A DNA stretch of 64,000 bases, taken from positions 310,001 through 374,000 of the forward strand of contig CAVRLX010000009.1 in NCBI GenBank assembly GCA_963721725.1, given 5' to 3'. The translations under genes were made by a program, and so were the position numbers. Below are positions 17,445 to 26,304 of this stretch, piece after piece. The notes below the pieces were generated by a model. That model ran no database searches and was not told the origin of the DNA. It saw only the letters and a list, made by a program, of their open reading frames with translations. The stretch's first letter is position 1. Each line of letters starts with the position of its first letter. The stretch is from RI-153 sp963721725. GTDB lineage: Bacteria; Chloroflexota; Anaerolineae; Caldilineales; Caldilineaceae.

Positions 17445-18338
17445 ATGGCCGAGTATGTTGAGTGGTTTGTCAACCGAGAAAAACAGCGCGATGGCTTCCT
17501 TAAATTGGTGGAACGGGCCACGCCCAAACAGGTGATGTTGGTGGTGGCCGCGTCGGAGATGGGCAAAACTTGGCTGATCCAACGGCTGCGCCATGAGTGC
17601 CGCACCCGTAGCGTCGGCGTCAGCGTGGTCGACTTTCGCGACCGCCGCGCCTGGGATTATCTGGCCCTGGTCCGTCAATTTCGTGATCAATTTGATCCCG
17701 TCCATTTTAACGAATTGACCGAAGTCATCAACGCTACCACGGGCGTCAATGTCACTGTGAGCAGCGGCGCGGGCGCGGGTGGTGTCGATCTCAATCTTGC
17801 CACCGACGGCGGCAGTGTCAGCGGCAGCACAGTGACCGTGGGCGATGTGGCCGGGCGCGACATTATCAAAGACAACTTTTTCTTTGTGCAAGCCGATAGT
17901 ACCGCTGCCCGCCACGCCATCGAAAACCGCATCACCGACACCTTTTTTGCCTGTTTGCGCCGCATGACCGCCGAAAAAGTGGCCGTCTTCCTGTTTGATT
18001 CCTACGAAGATGTCACCGACGAGGCTGACCGCTGGATTCGCACAAATTTGATGGCGCAGATCCGCGATGGCCTGTTGCCACGGGTGATTGTGGTCAAGGC
18101 TGGGCGCGCCATCGATCCCGAATACGACTCGTCGTGGCGTGCGGTGGTGGCGCAGACGGATCTGACTGTCTTTGAAGAGATCCACATTGCCGAATATATT
18201 ACACAGCGGCGTAAATTGATCGATCTTGATCTGCAAACCATCCTGCGCACCAGCGGTGGTCATCCGGGCCTGCTGGGGCGCATGGCCGACATTGCAGCGC
18301 TGGAAAACGACGACGACAATGACGATAACTGGCTGTGA
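17445..18338 (+). CDS. STAND-type P-loop ATPase with beta-motif insertion
   Basis: 297 aa, beginning 3 nt after the CHAT gene. The Walker A-like motif is A-A-S-E-M-G-K-T-W (Lys41), which lacks the usual first Gly. Walker B is V-F-L-F-D-S-Y-E-D (Asp186). G-G-H-P-G at 271-275 matches the GxP motif that closes STAND (NACHT/NB-ARC-like) nucleotide-binding domains. Between Walker A and B, residues ~100-145 are a Gly/Val/Thr-rich beta segment ending G-D-V-A-G-R-D-I-I-K, matching the CHAT protein's C-terminus. The protein stops right after the GxP region, where a STAND winged helix should follow; that helix appears to be encoded by the next gene. Its stop overlaps a GTG start (GTGA). Confidence 0.7.
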   Translation: MAEYVEWFVNREKQRDGFLKLVERATPKQVMLVVAASEMGKTWLIQRLRHECRTRSVGVSVVDFRDRRAWDYLALVRQFRDQFDPVHFNELTEVINATTGVNVTVSSGAGAGGVDLNLATDGGSVSGSTVTVGDVAGRDIIKDNFFFVQADSTAARHAIENRITDTFFACLRRMTAEKVAVFLFDSYEDVTDEADRWIRTNLMAQIRDGLLPRVIVVKAGRAIDPEYDSSWRAVVAQTDLTVFEEIHIAEYITQRRKLIDLDLQTILRTSGGHPGLLGRMADIAALENDDDNDDNWL

Positions 18339-21300
18339 GAAATGGATGGCCGCCGATGACTGATGGTACGCTCACCCCCGCCGAGGCTCAACAGGCGCTC
18401 TTGGTGCAATTGTTGGAATCGCTGGCGCAGAAAAAGGCTAAACTCTATGAAGTCGTGCGGCTAGGGGCGATTCCGCTTTGGCTGGATGCCGCCACGGTGC
18501 GCGTCTTGCGGGCGGCGGACGACGATATGGAAGATCGAATTTTGGAGCGGCTGTTGGAATTTTCCTTTGTGCGCGAGGTGGGCGGCAGGCTGATCTATGA
18601 AGAAGCCACGCGCCAACATTTGCTTGCCGATTGGCAAGAGACCGATGCCCACGCCTTTCGCGATTACAATCGCCGCCTGGCCGTTCATTTCCGCACGCGG
18701 CTATCCGATGCGCGTGTCGGCCCAGCCCAGGCCGAACCGCTGAGCCAGGCGGAACTCTATCACACCGCCGTGGTTGACCCCGACGCCGGGCTGGCGTTGT
18801 TGAGTAAAACGTTTCGGGCGGCGGTCGAGAGCCACCGCCCCGCCGCCGCCGAGCAGACCGTCCACATGGCCGAGACGCTGCTGCCCTTCTTGCCGCCCGA
18901 CACTGGCTCCTATCTCGACTATCTGCGCGGGCGTGTGGATCAACTGCACGAGCGCTGGGAATTGAGCCGTGGCCGCTTCCAACGTTTGTTGGAACAGCCC
19001 AACCTCTCGTCCCAGGTGCGCGCCAAAACCGAGCGCGCGCTGGGCAATACCCTGGTGCAAGAGCAACAATGGCTGGAAGGAATCGCCCATCTGCAAACAG
19101 CATTGGCGCGTTTTCAAACGACCAACGACAGCGCTGAGATCGCGCGCACGATGGCCGATCTGGGCGCGGCTGATCTGGATTTTGCCCTGCAAAGTTGGGG
19201 CGGCTCCTTGCCCTTCCGCCTAGAAGCGCCCTCGCGCTGGCGGCTGCCCTGGTCGGTGTTGGGCATTTTCGGGCGGCTACCCTTGCTCATCTATTTGGGC
19301 TTAACGCTGGGCTGGCGTGCCCTGCTGGGCGAGTTTCCACCGCACCTGCACCATGTGGGGGTGGGCATGGATTGGGTGATCGTGCGGCTGGTCACGCGCC
19401 ATGCGTTGGTATCGGCAGGCCGAAGCGCTGTTGCCCGCAAGCGGCTATGATGCCACGCTGCCAGCACTTTATGAAGATGTGGCGCGGCTTTATATGCTGA
19501 TGAACATGCCGCGCCCCGCCCTGCGCGCGCTGGAACGGGCGCTGTCCCATGCCACCGTTGCCGAGGGGAGCTATCGCTGGGCGCGGCTGCGGCTGGAACA
19601 AGCCGATGCCTGGCTGCGGCTGCGCCGTCCTGCCCAGGCGCGCCCTCTCTTGGCGGGTGTGTTACCGATTTTTCGGCAAATTGGGCACATGCGCCCTGTG
19701 GCGCAGACGCAGACGCTGTTGGGGCGCACGGCCACGCTAGAGGGGAATGTGAATGAAGCTGCGGCCCATTACTGCGCAGCGTTGGAAAGCTGGCTGGGGA
19801 TTGACGATGGCGAGGCCCAGACCGAGGTGGCCCATGAAATGGAGACGTTGGCTGGCTTCGCCACCCTGCCCGTCCAGCCGTCCAGCGTGTTGACCAGCGC
19901 AGCAGCGAACGTGCGCGTGCGCGTCTACGCCCAGCGTTTCATCCACCCACTCTATGCCATGTTTAGCCGGGTGGGCTTTTTGGTTCTGGCCGGGTTGCTC
20001 TTTTTCCTGCTCTTTTTTGGCATTCGCACCCAATCAGGCACATCGATCCGCGCAGACGCCGCCCTCACCTATGTACCGCCCACGCAGGCCAACACGGCGG
20101 CAGCCGAGTTTTCTCCGAATCTGCCGCCGATTCAATTGCCCATTTCACAGCAGCTTTCGCCGGATCTGAATACACAGGTGGTGGGCACGCTCTTTGGCGG
20201 CGGCTTGCTGCTCTATCTGCTCCTTTACACAGTGCTGGGTCTCTATCTAATTATTTACGCGCCGTTGGCCCCCGTGCAGCGTGAACAGCAACAGCGTTGG
20301 GTGCTGGGTGACGACGCCATTGAACACGTGGCCGCCGGCAAGACGTTGGCTCGGCTGCCCTGGCAATCGGTATCCCTCTGGCTGCGCTCGAACCGCTGTT
20401 TCTGGCGCGAGCCAATGGCCCAATTTTCCTTTTGCGCGCTGCAAGGCGGCGAAACCACGCTGATCATCCCTGGGCGCACCCGCCACTATCGGGGGCTGCA
20501 ACGCGTGATCGACGCCCGGCTGCCGGGCCATGCCCGTCATGACGACAGTGGTTATCGCTTGATTGGCAGCAAAGAGGGCGTGATCTTTGGGGCGACGATC
20601 TTCTATTTGATGCTCTTTGTTTTTGTTGCCAGCGTTGCCAAAGAATGGTTGCTTAGTCCACTGCTGGGCACGCCCTACACGCTGGCCGATCTCTATGCCC
20701 TGGGCTATCTGGGGCTGGCCTATCCGCTGGGCTATTGGTTGGTGGTGCAGCCCACGCGGGCGTTGCTCACCGTGGAAGGCAGCCGCTCCATCCTGGGGGG
20801 AGTGGGGGCAGTGGGCGTAGGGATGGCGTTGATTTCGTTGCTACACCTGAATTGGCTGCGCCTGCCCGTGGGCCGCCCGGAAATCATCATCCAATTTATC
20901 GCCGTCTATTTGATCTTGTTTGCCGCCTTTCGCATCTGGCGTGCCCGCCCGCCCATCTATCTCACATCGGCGCGCCAGCTTTATCGGGCCTTGATCCATT
21001 GGGGCATGGATCTGCTTTTGCTGATATTGGTGGGGCTAATGTTGCAACTGATCGTCGTGGAATTGCGCAGCTTTCATCACATGGTGGTGGGCAATGGCTA
21101 TCTGCGGCAGGCCGATGTCGAGGTGCGGCGCTTCGCTGCGGCGGCTCGCCTGGAATCCCTCTATACCTCGGCGCGGCGCGCCTATGAACGGTCTCTGAAT
21201 CTGCGCGAAAGCGCCGTGGTTCACAACAGCCTGGGGTCGGTCTATGCCCAGTTAAACGCCCCGGCTGCGGCCGTGCGTAACTACAAGGCCGCCCTGGATT

Positions 21301-22719
21301 TGGAAGCCAACCCTGTCTATCAGATCAACCTAGCCATGGCCTATGCGACTTGGTCGCGCCAGACCGACAATCCAGAGAAACAGGTGGCCTATGCCAAACA
21401 GGGGGCGGATCTCTTTGACAGCCTGATTGCAAAAATGCAAACCAGCGGCGAATCCCAGACGCAACTGGCGCTGACCTATCTGTTGCGGGCCACACTGCAT
21501 TTTAACCAAGATGCCTATGCCGCCGCCTATGATGATTTTTCGGCGGCGATTGCCAGCGATCCCGATGCAAACGACAACTACATCGGCCCGCAAGCCTACA
21601 TGGGCCGCGCATGGGCTAATTTCCAAATGAACGAGTTGCGCGGCAATCTTGCGGCCTGGAGTGAAGAAGAGGTGACTGAGAAGCGCACCCGAATTGCGCG
21701 CTGCCCTGGGCGATTTCCGCGCCGCCGCTCGTCTCGACCCTGGCAATCCAAACGTCCACGATGGCGAAGGCTGGATGCACTATTACCTGGGCATCAAATA
21801 TCCGGCGTGTAGCAACGATCTACCCGCCAGTCAAAGCGCCCTCTATCAGAGCGAGATGGAAGCGGCGTTGCTCTCCTTTGATCAGGCTCTGCGGCCTGTT
21901 GTGCTGCGCGGTGTCGTCCAGCCTCCCCCCTCGGACACGCAAAAGGCTATCTATTACCGGACCCGGGGGCAGCTCTATTACCTGTTACGCAATTGTGCGG
22001 ACTATGACAAAGCCACGATCCTCACTCAGGGGGCTGAGTCTTACCAACGGGCCTGGGCGTTGGATCCACAGCCGCACTATGCCCACATGGCCGGCCGTTT
22101 TTACGTGGCCCTGGCCGAGACATTGCGCGAGCAGAATGACGCCGAAGGGCGGTTGGATGCCTTGCGACTGGCCGAGCCACTGCTGTGGCGGGCCGTGCAG
22201 GCTGCCCCGGCCAACAGCGAATTTGTGCACTGGCACTGGTCTGCCGCCGGGCCGCTGGTGGAGAGCGCTGCCATCTGGGCCGAGGCCGTGGCGGCGCAAC
22301 TGGCACAGGTAAACGTGCCAGCCGATGAACTGTTTGAGCAGGCGTTTACTGTCTTTCGCAACCGCAGCGTGTGGCGCACAGCAGGCTATCCGTATATCAC
22401 GCTTTTGTTGCAACGTATGATCACCGTGGAGCCAAATAACGCCGATGGCTATTGGCTGCTGGGGTGGACATATTTTCTGAAAAAAGAGTACCCCAACGCG
22501 CTGGAGGCGGCGTTGCGCTACGCCGAATTGACACCGCCCGACAGCGTCAGCGGAGATCGCCGCTGTGACATTGCCTATCTGCCCGCGCTTATCGCCGACG
22601 CAGGGGGGGATGGGGCGCTGGCGATGGCCCAGAGCAAGCGTGGATTGGACCTGTGCGAAGGGGACGCGCAGCTTACAGCCTTGAATGCGATCTTGGAAAA
22701 GTATGGGGAAGGCGAGTAG
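18335..22719 (+). CDS. Large TPR/multi-pass membrane protein of the CHAT operon (two frameshifts)
   Basis: Three consecutive frames encode one protein of about 1455-1460 aa. Extra bases lie near 19390-19402 and in the CCC at 21688-21690; removing the latter restores K-R-T-E-L-R-A-A-L-G-D-F-R. The start is the GTG at 18335, overlapping the upstream stop, or the ATG at 18356. Residues ~1-110 look like the winged helix of a STAND protein (A-L-L-V-Q-L-L-E-S-L, then R-L-I-Y-E-E-A-T-R-Q-H-L). Helical TPR-like repeats follow to ~residue 530. About seven membrane helices occupy ~545-910. A second TPR array fills the C-terminus (e.g. A-V-V-H-N-S-L-G-S-V-Y-A-Q-L-N). I infer a membrane-anchored sensor or scaffold for the CHAT protease. 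Confidence 0.7.
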
Positions 22720-22749
22720 CGGTTGGGCAGTTCGTCCACTCGCCAATCG

Positions 22750-23325
22750 CTACTCGCCAATCGCCGATTTCCCTGCCATATAATGCAACACCGCTCGCGC
22801 CAATCGTGCATCATCGGCGGCGCGGTGGCTGTTGACCAGCGCAAGGCGGCATTGGGTGGCGGCGTTGGCGAGGCTCTGCCAGCGGAAGCTATTGTTACGC
22901 CGCTCGCCATAGAAGCGCGCATAGAGGTTCATAATACAAAACGAATTCAGCCCGCCCCAGTCCAGGCGGGCCGTTTTGTGACACTGTTCCATCATGCGCA
23001 GATCAAAGCTGGCGTTGTAGATGCCGATGAGTCGATCTCGTAAGATCACCTCGACCTGCGGCCAGATCTCGGCCCAGGTGGGGGCATTGCGTACACGCTG
23101 ATCGGTAATGCCGTGGATACGCACCACTTCGCGGGGAATGGGCAAGCGCGGCTTCACCAGGGATTCCAACAAGACGGAACCGTCATGATCAAGAATAGCG
23201 ATCTCGACAATCTCGGCGCGTCCATCCAAACCGGTGGTTTCGGTGTCCAAATAGAGCGGGTGTTGAGCTAAAATTTCTTTGGCTTCGGTGGCGGTCTGCT
23301 GGCGAACAGGTGCGTGACTGTGCAT
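22750..23325 (-). CDS. DnaQ-like 3'-5' exonuclease (DEDDh)
   Basis: 191 aa. Exo I is Y-L-D-T-E-T-T-G-L-D, Exo II Y-N-A-S-F-D-L-R-M-M, and Exo III N-S-H-R-A-A-D-D-A-R, giving the D-E-D-D residues plus the catalytic His of the DnaQ family. Short stand-alone members are proofreading-like or RNA-trimming exonucleases. No polymerase gene is adjacent. It is convergent with the CHAT operon, whose last gene ends 30 nt away. Confidence 0.88.
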   Translation of the reverse strand: MHSHAPVRQQTATEAKEILAQHPLYLDTETTGLDGRAEIVEIAILDHDGSVLLESLVKPRLPIPREVVRIHGITDQRVRNAPTWAEIWPQVEVILRDRLIGIYNASFDLRMMEQCHKTARLDWGGLNSFCIMNLYARFYGERRNNSFRWQSLANAATQCRLALVNSHRAADDARLARAVLHYMAGKSAIGE

Positions 23326-23424
23326 TGGTGGGAACTCCCGTGCTAAAGTGTCAAAATTTTACCCGAAGGCGTGCCCATTGTACTCTGGTGGGGGCGAACC
23401 TGCAACCAATCACGCAAGGTCTGG

Positions 23425-23430
23425 TATACT
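23425..23430 (+). promoter_or_regulatory. -10 element giving a probably leaderless mocA transcript
   Basis: TATACT at 23425-23430 lies only 6 nt before the ATG at 23437 and no ribosome-binding site is present, so transcription should start at or next to the start codon. Confidence 0.4.
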
Positions 23431-23436
23431 GATCGT

Positions 23437-24051
23437 ATGAATCCACCTTTATCAAGTTCAATGGCGGCGGTGATCGCCGCCGCCGGTTTTAGCCGGCGCA
23501 TGGGCGATTTTAAACAACTGTTGCCCTGGGCCGAGGCCACAGTGATCGAAACTGTGGTGGCAAATCTGATCACGGCGGGCGCAGACCCGGTGATCTGTGT
23601 GGTGGGGCATCGAGGCGCAGAAGTGGCCGCCGCGTTGCAGCATTCCTCGGCGTTGGTTTTGCCCAATGCCGACTATCACGCAGCCGAGATGGTGCGTTCG
23701 TATCAGGTGGGCGTGCGCCATTTGAGGGAGATAGACGATGCCCATATTCGGGGGACGTTGTTGGCCCTGGGCGATCAACCTCACATTCCTGTAGCGGTGT
23801 TGCGCGCCATTATTGAACAGGCCCAACGCACGCCCGACCAGATCGTGATTCCCAGCCACGAGAAGCGGCGCGGCCATCCCATTTATTTGCCGTGCCGTCT
23901 GTGGGACGATCTGTTGGCGTTGGGGATCGATGATACGTTGCGCGATCTGTTGGGGCGCTATACTAACGAGATTGTCTATGTCGCAGTCGATACCGACGCT
24001 ATCCGGCGCGATATGGACACGCCAGAGGAATATGAAGCGTTGAGACGATGA
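23437..24051 (+). CDS. MocA-like nucleotidyltransferase (molybdenum cofactor cytidylyltransferase family)
   Basis: 204 aa from the ATG at 23437. The N-terminal nucleotide-binding motif is A-A-V-I-A-A-A-G-F-S-R-R-M-G-D-F-K-Q-L-L-P. G-D-Q-P-H-I-P carries the metal-binding Asp, and a G-H-P-I-Y-L-P segment is as in MobA/MocA proteins. MocA transfers CMP to molybdopterin to make the MCD form used by the xanthine dehydrogenase family. XdhC-type proteins follow at 24101 and 25453, which supports that role. No molybdenum hydroxylase gene is in the window, so the client enzyme must be elsewhere. Confidence 0.8.
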   Translation: MNPPLSSSMAAVIAAAGFSRRMGDFKQLLPWAEATVIETVVANLITAGADPVICVVGHRGAEVAAALQHSSALVLPNADYHAAEMVRSYQVGVRHLREIDDAHIRGTLLALGDQPHIPVAVLRAIIEQAQRTPDQIVIPSHEKRRGHPIYLPCRLWDDLLALGIDDTLRDLLGRYTNEIVYVAVDTDAIRRDMDTPEEYEALRR

Positions 24052-24100
24052 GAATTTTGGTATTTTGTGTGAATGATTTGTGTAAATGAAGGAGAGACGA

Positions 24101-24436
24101 ATGCCCGCTACAATTTATCATCACCTGCAAGCCATGGTGGACAAAGGCGAGACGGTGGCGGTTGCCACGATTGTCGAGGCCAAAGGCTCTGTGCCGCGCG
24201 AGGTGGGGGCCAAGATGATCATTCATCCACTGGGCCGCCATGTGGGGACTGTGGGCGGCGGCTGCGGCGAGGCCGATGTGATCCGCATCGCACTGGATGT
24301 GATCAACGACGGGCTTCCGCGTACTGTGCATGTGGACCTGACCGAGGAGATTTCCATGAACAGCCTGGGTGTCTGCGGTGGCGTCATGAACGTTTTCATT
24401 GAGCGCTGGCGGGCGGAGCAAGAGAGTATTGGATAG
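24101..24436 (+). CDS. Short XdhC/CoxI-domain protein
   Basis: 111 aa from the ATG at 24101 with AAGGAGAG upstream; an ATG at 24086 is also in frame. It contains only the N-terminal XdhC_CoxI domain: A-T-I-V-E-A-K-G-S-V-P-R-E-V-G-A-K-M, then G-T-V-G-G-G-C-G-E-A-D-V and a later G-V-C-G-G with the usual cysteines. XdhC proteins bind molybdenum cofactor, assist its sulfuration and load it into xanthine/CO dehydrogenase-type enzymes. The Rossmann half is missing here and is encoded separately at 25453. Confidence 0.8.
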   Translation: MPATIYHHLQAMVDKGETVAVATIVEAKGSVPREVGAKMIIHPLGRHVGTVGGGCGEADVIRIALDVINDGLPRTVHVDLTEEISMNSLGVCGGVMNVFIERWRAEQESIG

Positions 24437-24488
24437 TAGGGATTGGATAGGCAGAAATATTTACTGCCCAATCCCTACTATACCAATA
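24427..24488. repeat. Simple-word hairpin, probable bidirectional terminator
   Basis: A 20-nt arm at 24427-24446 (TATTGGATAGTAGGGATTGG) is inverted at 24468-24488 with a one-base bulge. It lies exactly between the convergent short XdhC and TerC genes. Confidence 0.7.
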
Positions 24489-24499
24489 CCCCATCTTAG

Positions 24500-25345
24500 C
24501 TATCGTCGTTTAGACTTTGGAGAACGCTGTCGGGATGGACGAGATTTCGGTTCGGCAGCGGCGCCGATGGCCGTTCCAGCGGGAGCAGTGGCTTCGGCTA
24601 GGTGCGGTCGGTTGTGCAATTGGACCGGATCGGAGGTTTTGCGACGGAATTGGAGGTTGACTAGCTCGACCAAGAAACTAAAGGCCATGGCGAAGTAGGC
24701 ATAGTTTTTAAGATGGAGATCTTCCACACGTTCGTGGAGCAAACCTTCCAGAACCAGCAAAAAGCCGATTAAGATCAAAAAGGCCAGGGCCAGGATTTTC
24801 ATGGTGGGGTGGCGCTCTACAAAGCTGCTAATTGGCCCGGCAAAGAAGAGCATCATAGCGGCGGCAATCACCACAGCAATGACCATGATAATCAGGTCGC
24901 CGGAGATGCCCACGGCAGTGATCACAGAATCCAGCGAGAAGACAATGTCAACCAGGATGATCTGGAAGATCACCGATGCAAATGACGCCGCCACACGCGT
25001 CACTCCTGTGTGATCGTCGGCTTCCAGCTTTTCGTGGATCTCATAGGTGCTCTTGCCAATCAGGAAGAGACCCCCCACCAGCAGAATCAGATCTCGGCCA
25101 GAAATATCAAACTCGAAAATCGAGAAGAGCGGCTCGGTCAACTGCATGATCCAAGTGATGCTGAAGAGCAGGATAATGCGCGTGATCACCGCCAGGGCAA
25201 TGCCGGTGGTGCGGGCACGCGCCTGTTGTTCCTGGGGGAGCTTGCCGCTGAGGATGGCAATGAAGATCACATTGTCAATGCCCAGCACAATTTCTAAAAG
25301 CACAAGGGTTAACAAGGCAACAATACTTTGGGTTGAAAAATCCAT
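24500..25345 (-). CDS. TerC-family integral membrane protein
   Basis: 281 aa from the ATG at 25345 with AAGGAA upstream; the longer open frame reaches 25477 but adds an unrelated N-terminus. About seven to eight membrane segments are present. The family signature is E-I-V-L-G-I-D-N-V-I-F-I near the N-terminus, with a second acidic motif D-I-V-F-S-L-D-S-V-I in a later helix. TerC/Alx proteins take part in metal-ion handling, notably manganese export during protein secretion, and in tellurite resistance. It sits on the opposite strand between the two XdhC-type genes. Confidence 0.88.
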   Translation of the reverse strand: MDFSTQSIVALLTLVLLEIVLGIDNVIFIAILSGKLPQEQQARARTTGIALAVITRIILLFSITWIMQLTEPLFSIFEFDISGRDLILLVGGLFLIGKSTYEIHEKLEADDHTGVTRVAASFASVIFQIILVDIVFSLDSVITAVGISGDLIIMVIAVVIAAAMMLFFAGPISSFVERHPTMKILALAFLILIGFLLVLEGLLHERVEDLHLKNYAYFAMAFSFLVELVNLQFRRKTSDPVQLHNRPHLAEATAPAGTAIGAAAEPKSRPSRQRSPKSKRR

Positions 25346-25452
25346 AAACGTTCCTTCGCATGTTTGATAGGATAAGAATCTGGTAACGCTCTCATTGTAC
25401 CAAGAAGAGAGCTGAACGCAATCACAACAATTCGCAGAATGGATATAGATCA

Positions 25453-26286
25453 ATGCAAGCTGATGTACTCCACACATTGACCGATTCGATTGACCGACGC
25501 GAAGCCGTTGCCTTGGTAACCGTCACGGCGGCAACCGGCGTGTTTGCGGCTGCCAATGGGAATCATGCTGTCGTGTGGCCGCAGCCGGATCGATTGTCGG
25601 TGGGCAAGCTCGATCTGGGCGCATTGGAAGAAACCGCATTGACCGATGCCCGCAACGCCATTACAGCCAAAACCCACCACCGGTTTAACTACGTAAACGC
25701 CGACGGAGAAGTTTCCATCTTTGTGGAAGTACAACGTCGCCCACCGCAATTGATCATTGTGGGAGCCGGGCATATTGCCGTGCCGCTGGCGGCGATTGCC
25801 AAGACCTGTGAATTTTTGGTAACGGTATTGGATGATCGGCCTCAATACGCACACACGGCACGCTTTCCCACGGCTGATGCTGTGATTGCGGGCGCGTTCC
25901 GCCCGGAGCTAGTCCGCTTGCGCCAGGGCAAACCACACTTTGACGACGACACCTATATTGTTCTCGTCACCCGCGGCCACCAATACGACGTGGAATCGCT
26001 GCTCGAAGTCATCGACGATCCGTTGGCCTATATTGGCATGATCGGCAGCCAGCGCCGCATCCGCGCCGTCTTTCAACTTTTGGAAAGCGAACAAGGCATC
26101 CCCGCCCACAAATTCGACCGGATTTACGCCCCCATCGGGCTGGACATCGCCGCCATCACGCCGGCGGAGATCGCCGTCTGCATCATGGCCGAGATCATCA
26201 ACACCCTGCGCGGCGGGCCAGCCGTCGGCCTTAGTCAGCAGATCCGCCAGGAGCGGGCGGCGCGGCGGGCACGCGTTGCCGGGTAA
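25453..26286 (+). CDS. XdhC-family protein with Rossmann domain
   Basis: 277 aa. The N-terminal ~95 residues are a degenerate CoxI-like region. From about residue 97 comes the XdhC_C Rossmann domain: L-I-I-V-G-A-G-H-I-A-V-P-L-A, D-D-R-P, an R-G-H-Q-Y-D-V segment, and I-G-M-I-G-S-Q-R-R-I-R-A-V-F near the end. The family binds and matures molybdenum cofactor for the xanthine/CO dehydrogenase family. Together with the 111-aa CoxI-like protein at 24101 it looks like a two-protein arrangement. The start (25453) has no strong ribosome-binding site. Confidence 0.82.
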   Translation: MQADVLHTLTDSIDRREAVALVTVTAATGVFAAANGNHAVVWPQPDRLSVGKLDLGALEETALTDARNAITAKTHHRFNYVNADGEVSIFVEVQRRPPQLIIVGAGHIAVPLAAIAKTCEFLVTVLDDRPQYAHTARFPTADAVIAGAFRPELVRLRQGKPHFDDDTYIVLVTRGHQYDVESLLEVIDDPLAYIGMIGSQRRIRAVFQLLESEQGIPAHKFDRIYAPIGLDIAAITPAEIAVCIMAEIINTLRGGPAVGLSQQIRQERAARRARVAG

Positions 26287-26304
26287 CCGTTGGGCACACC
26301 CCGC

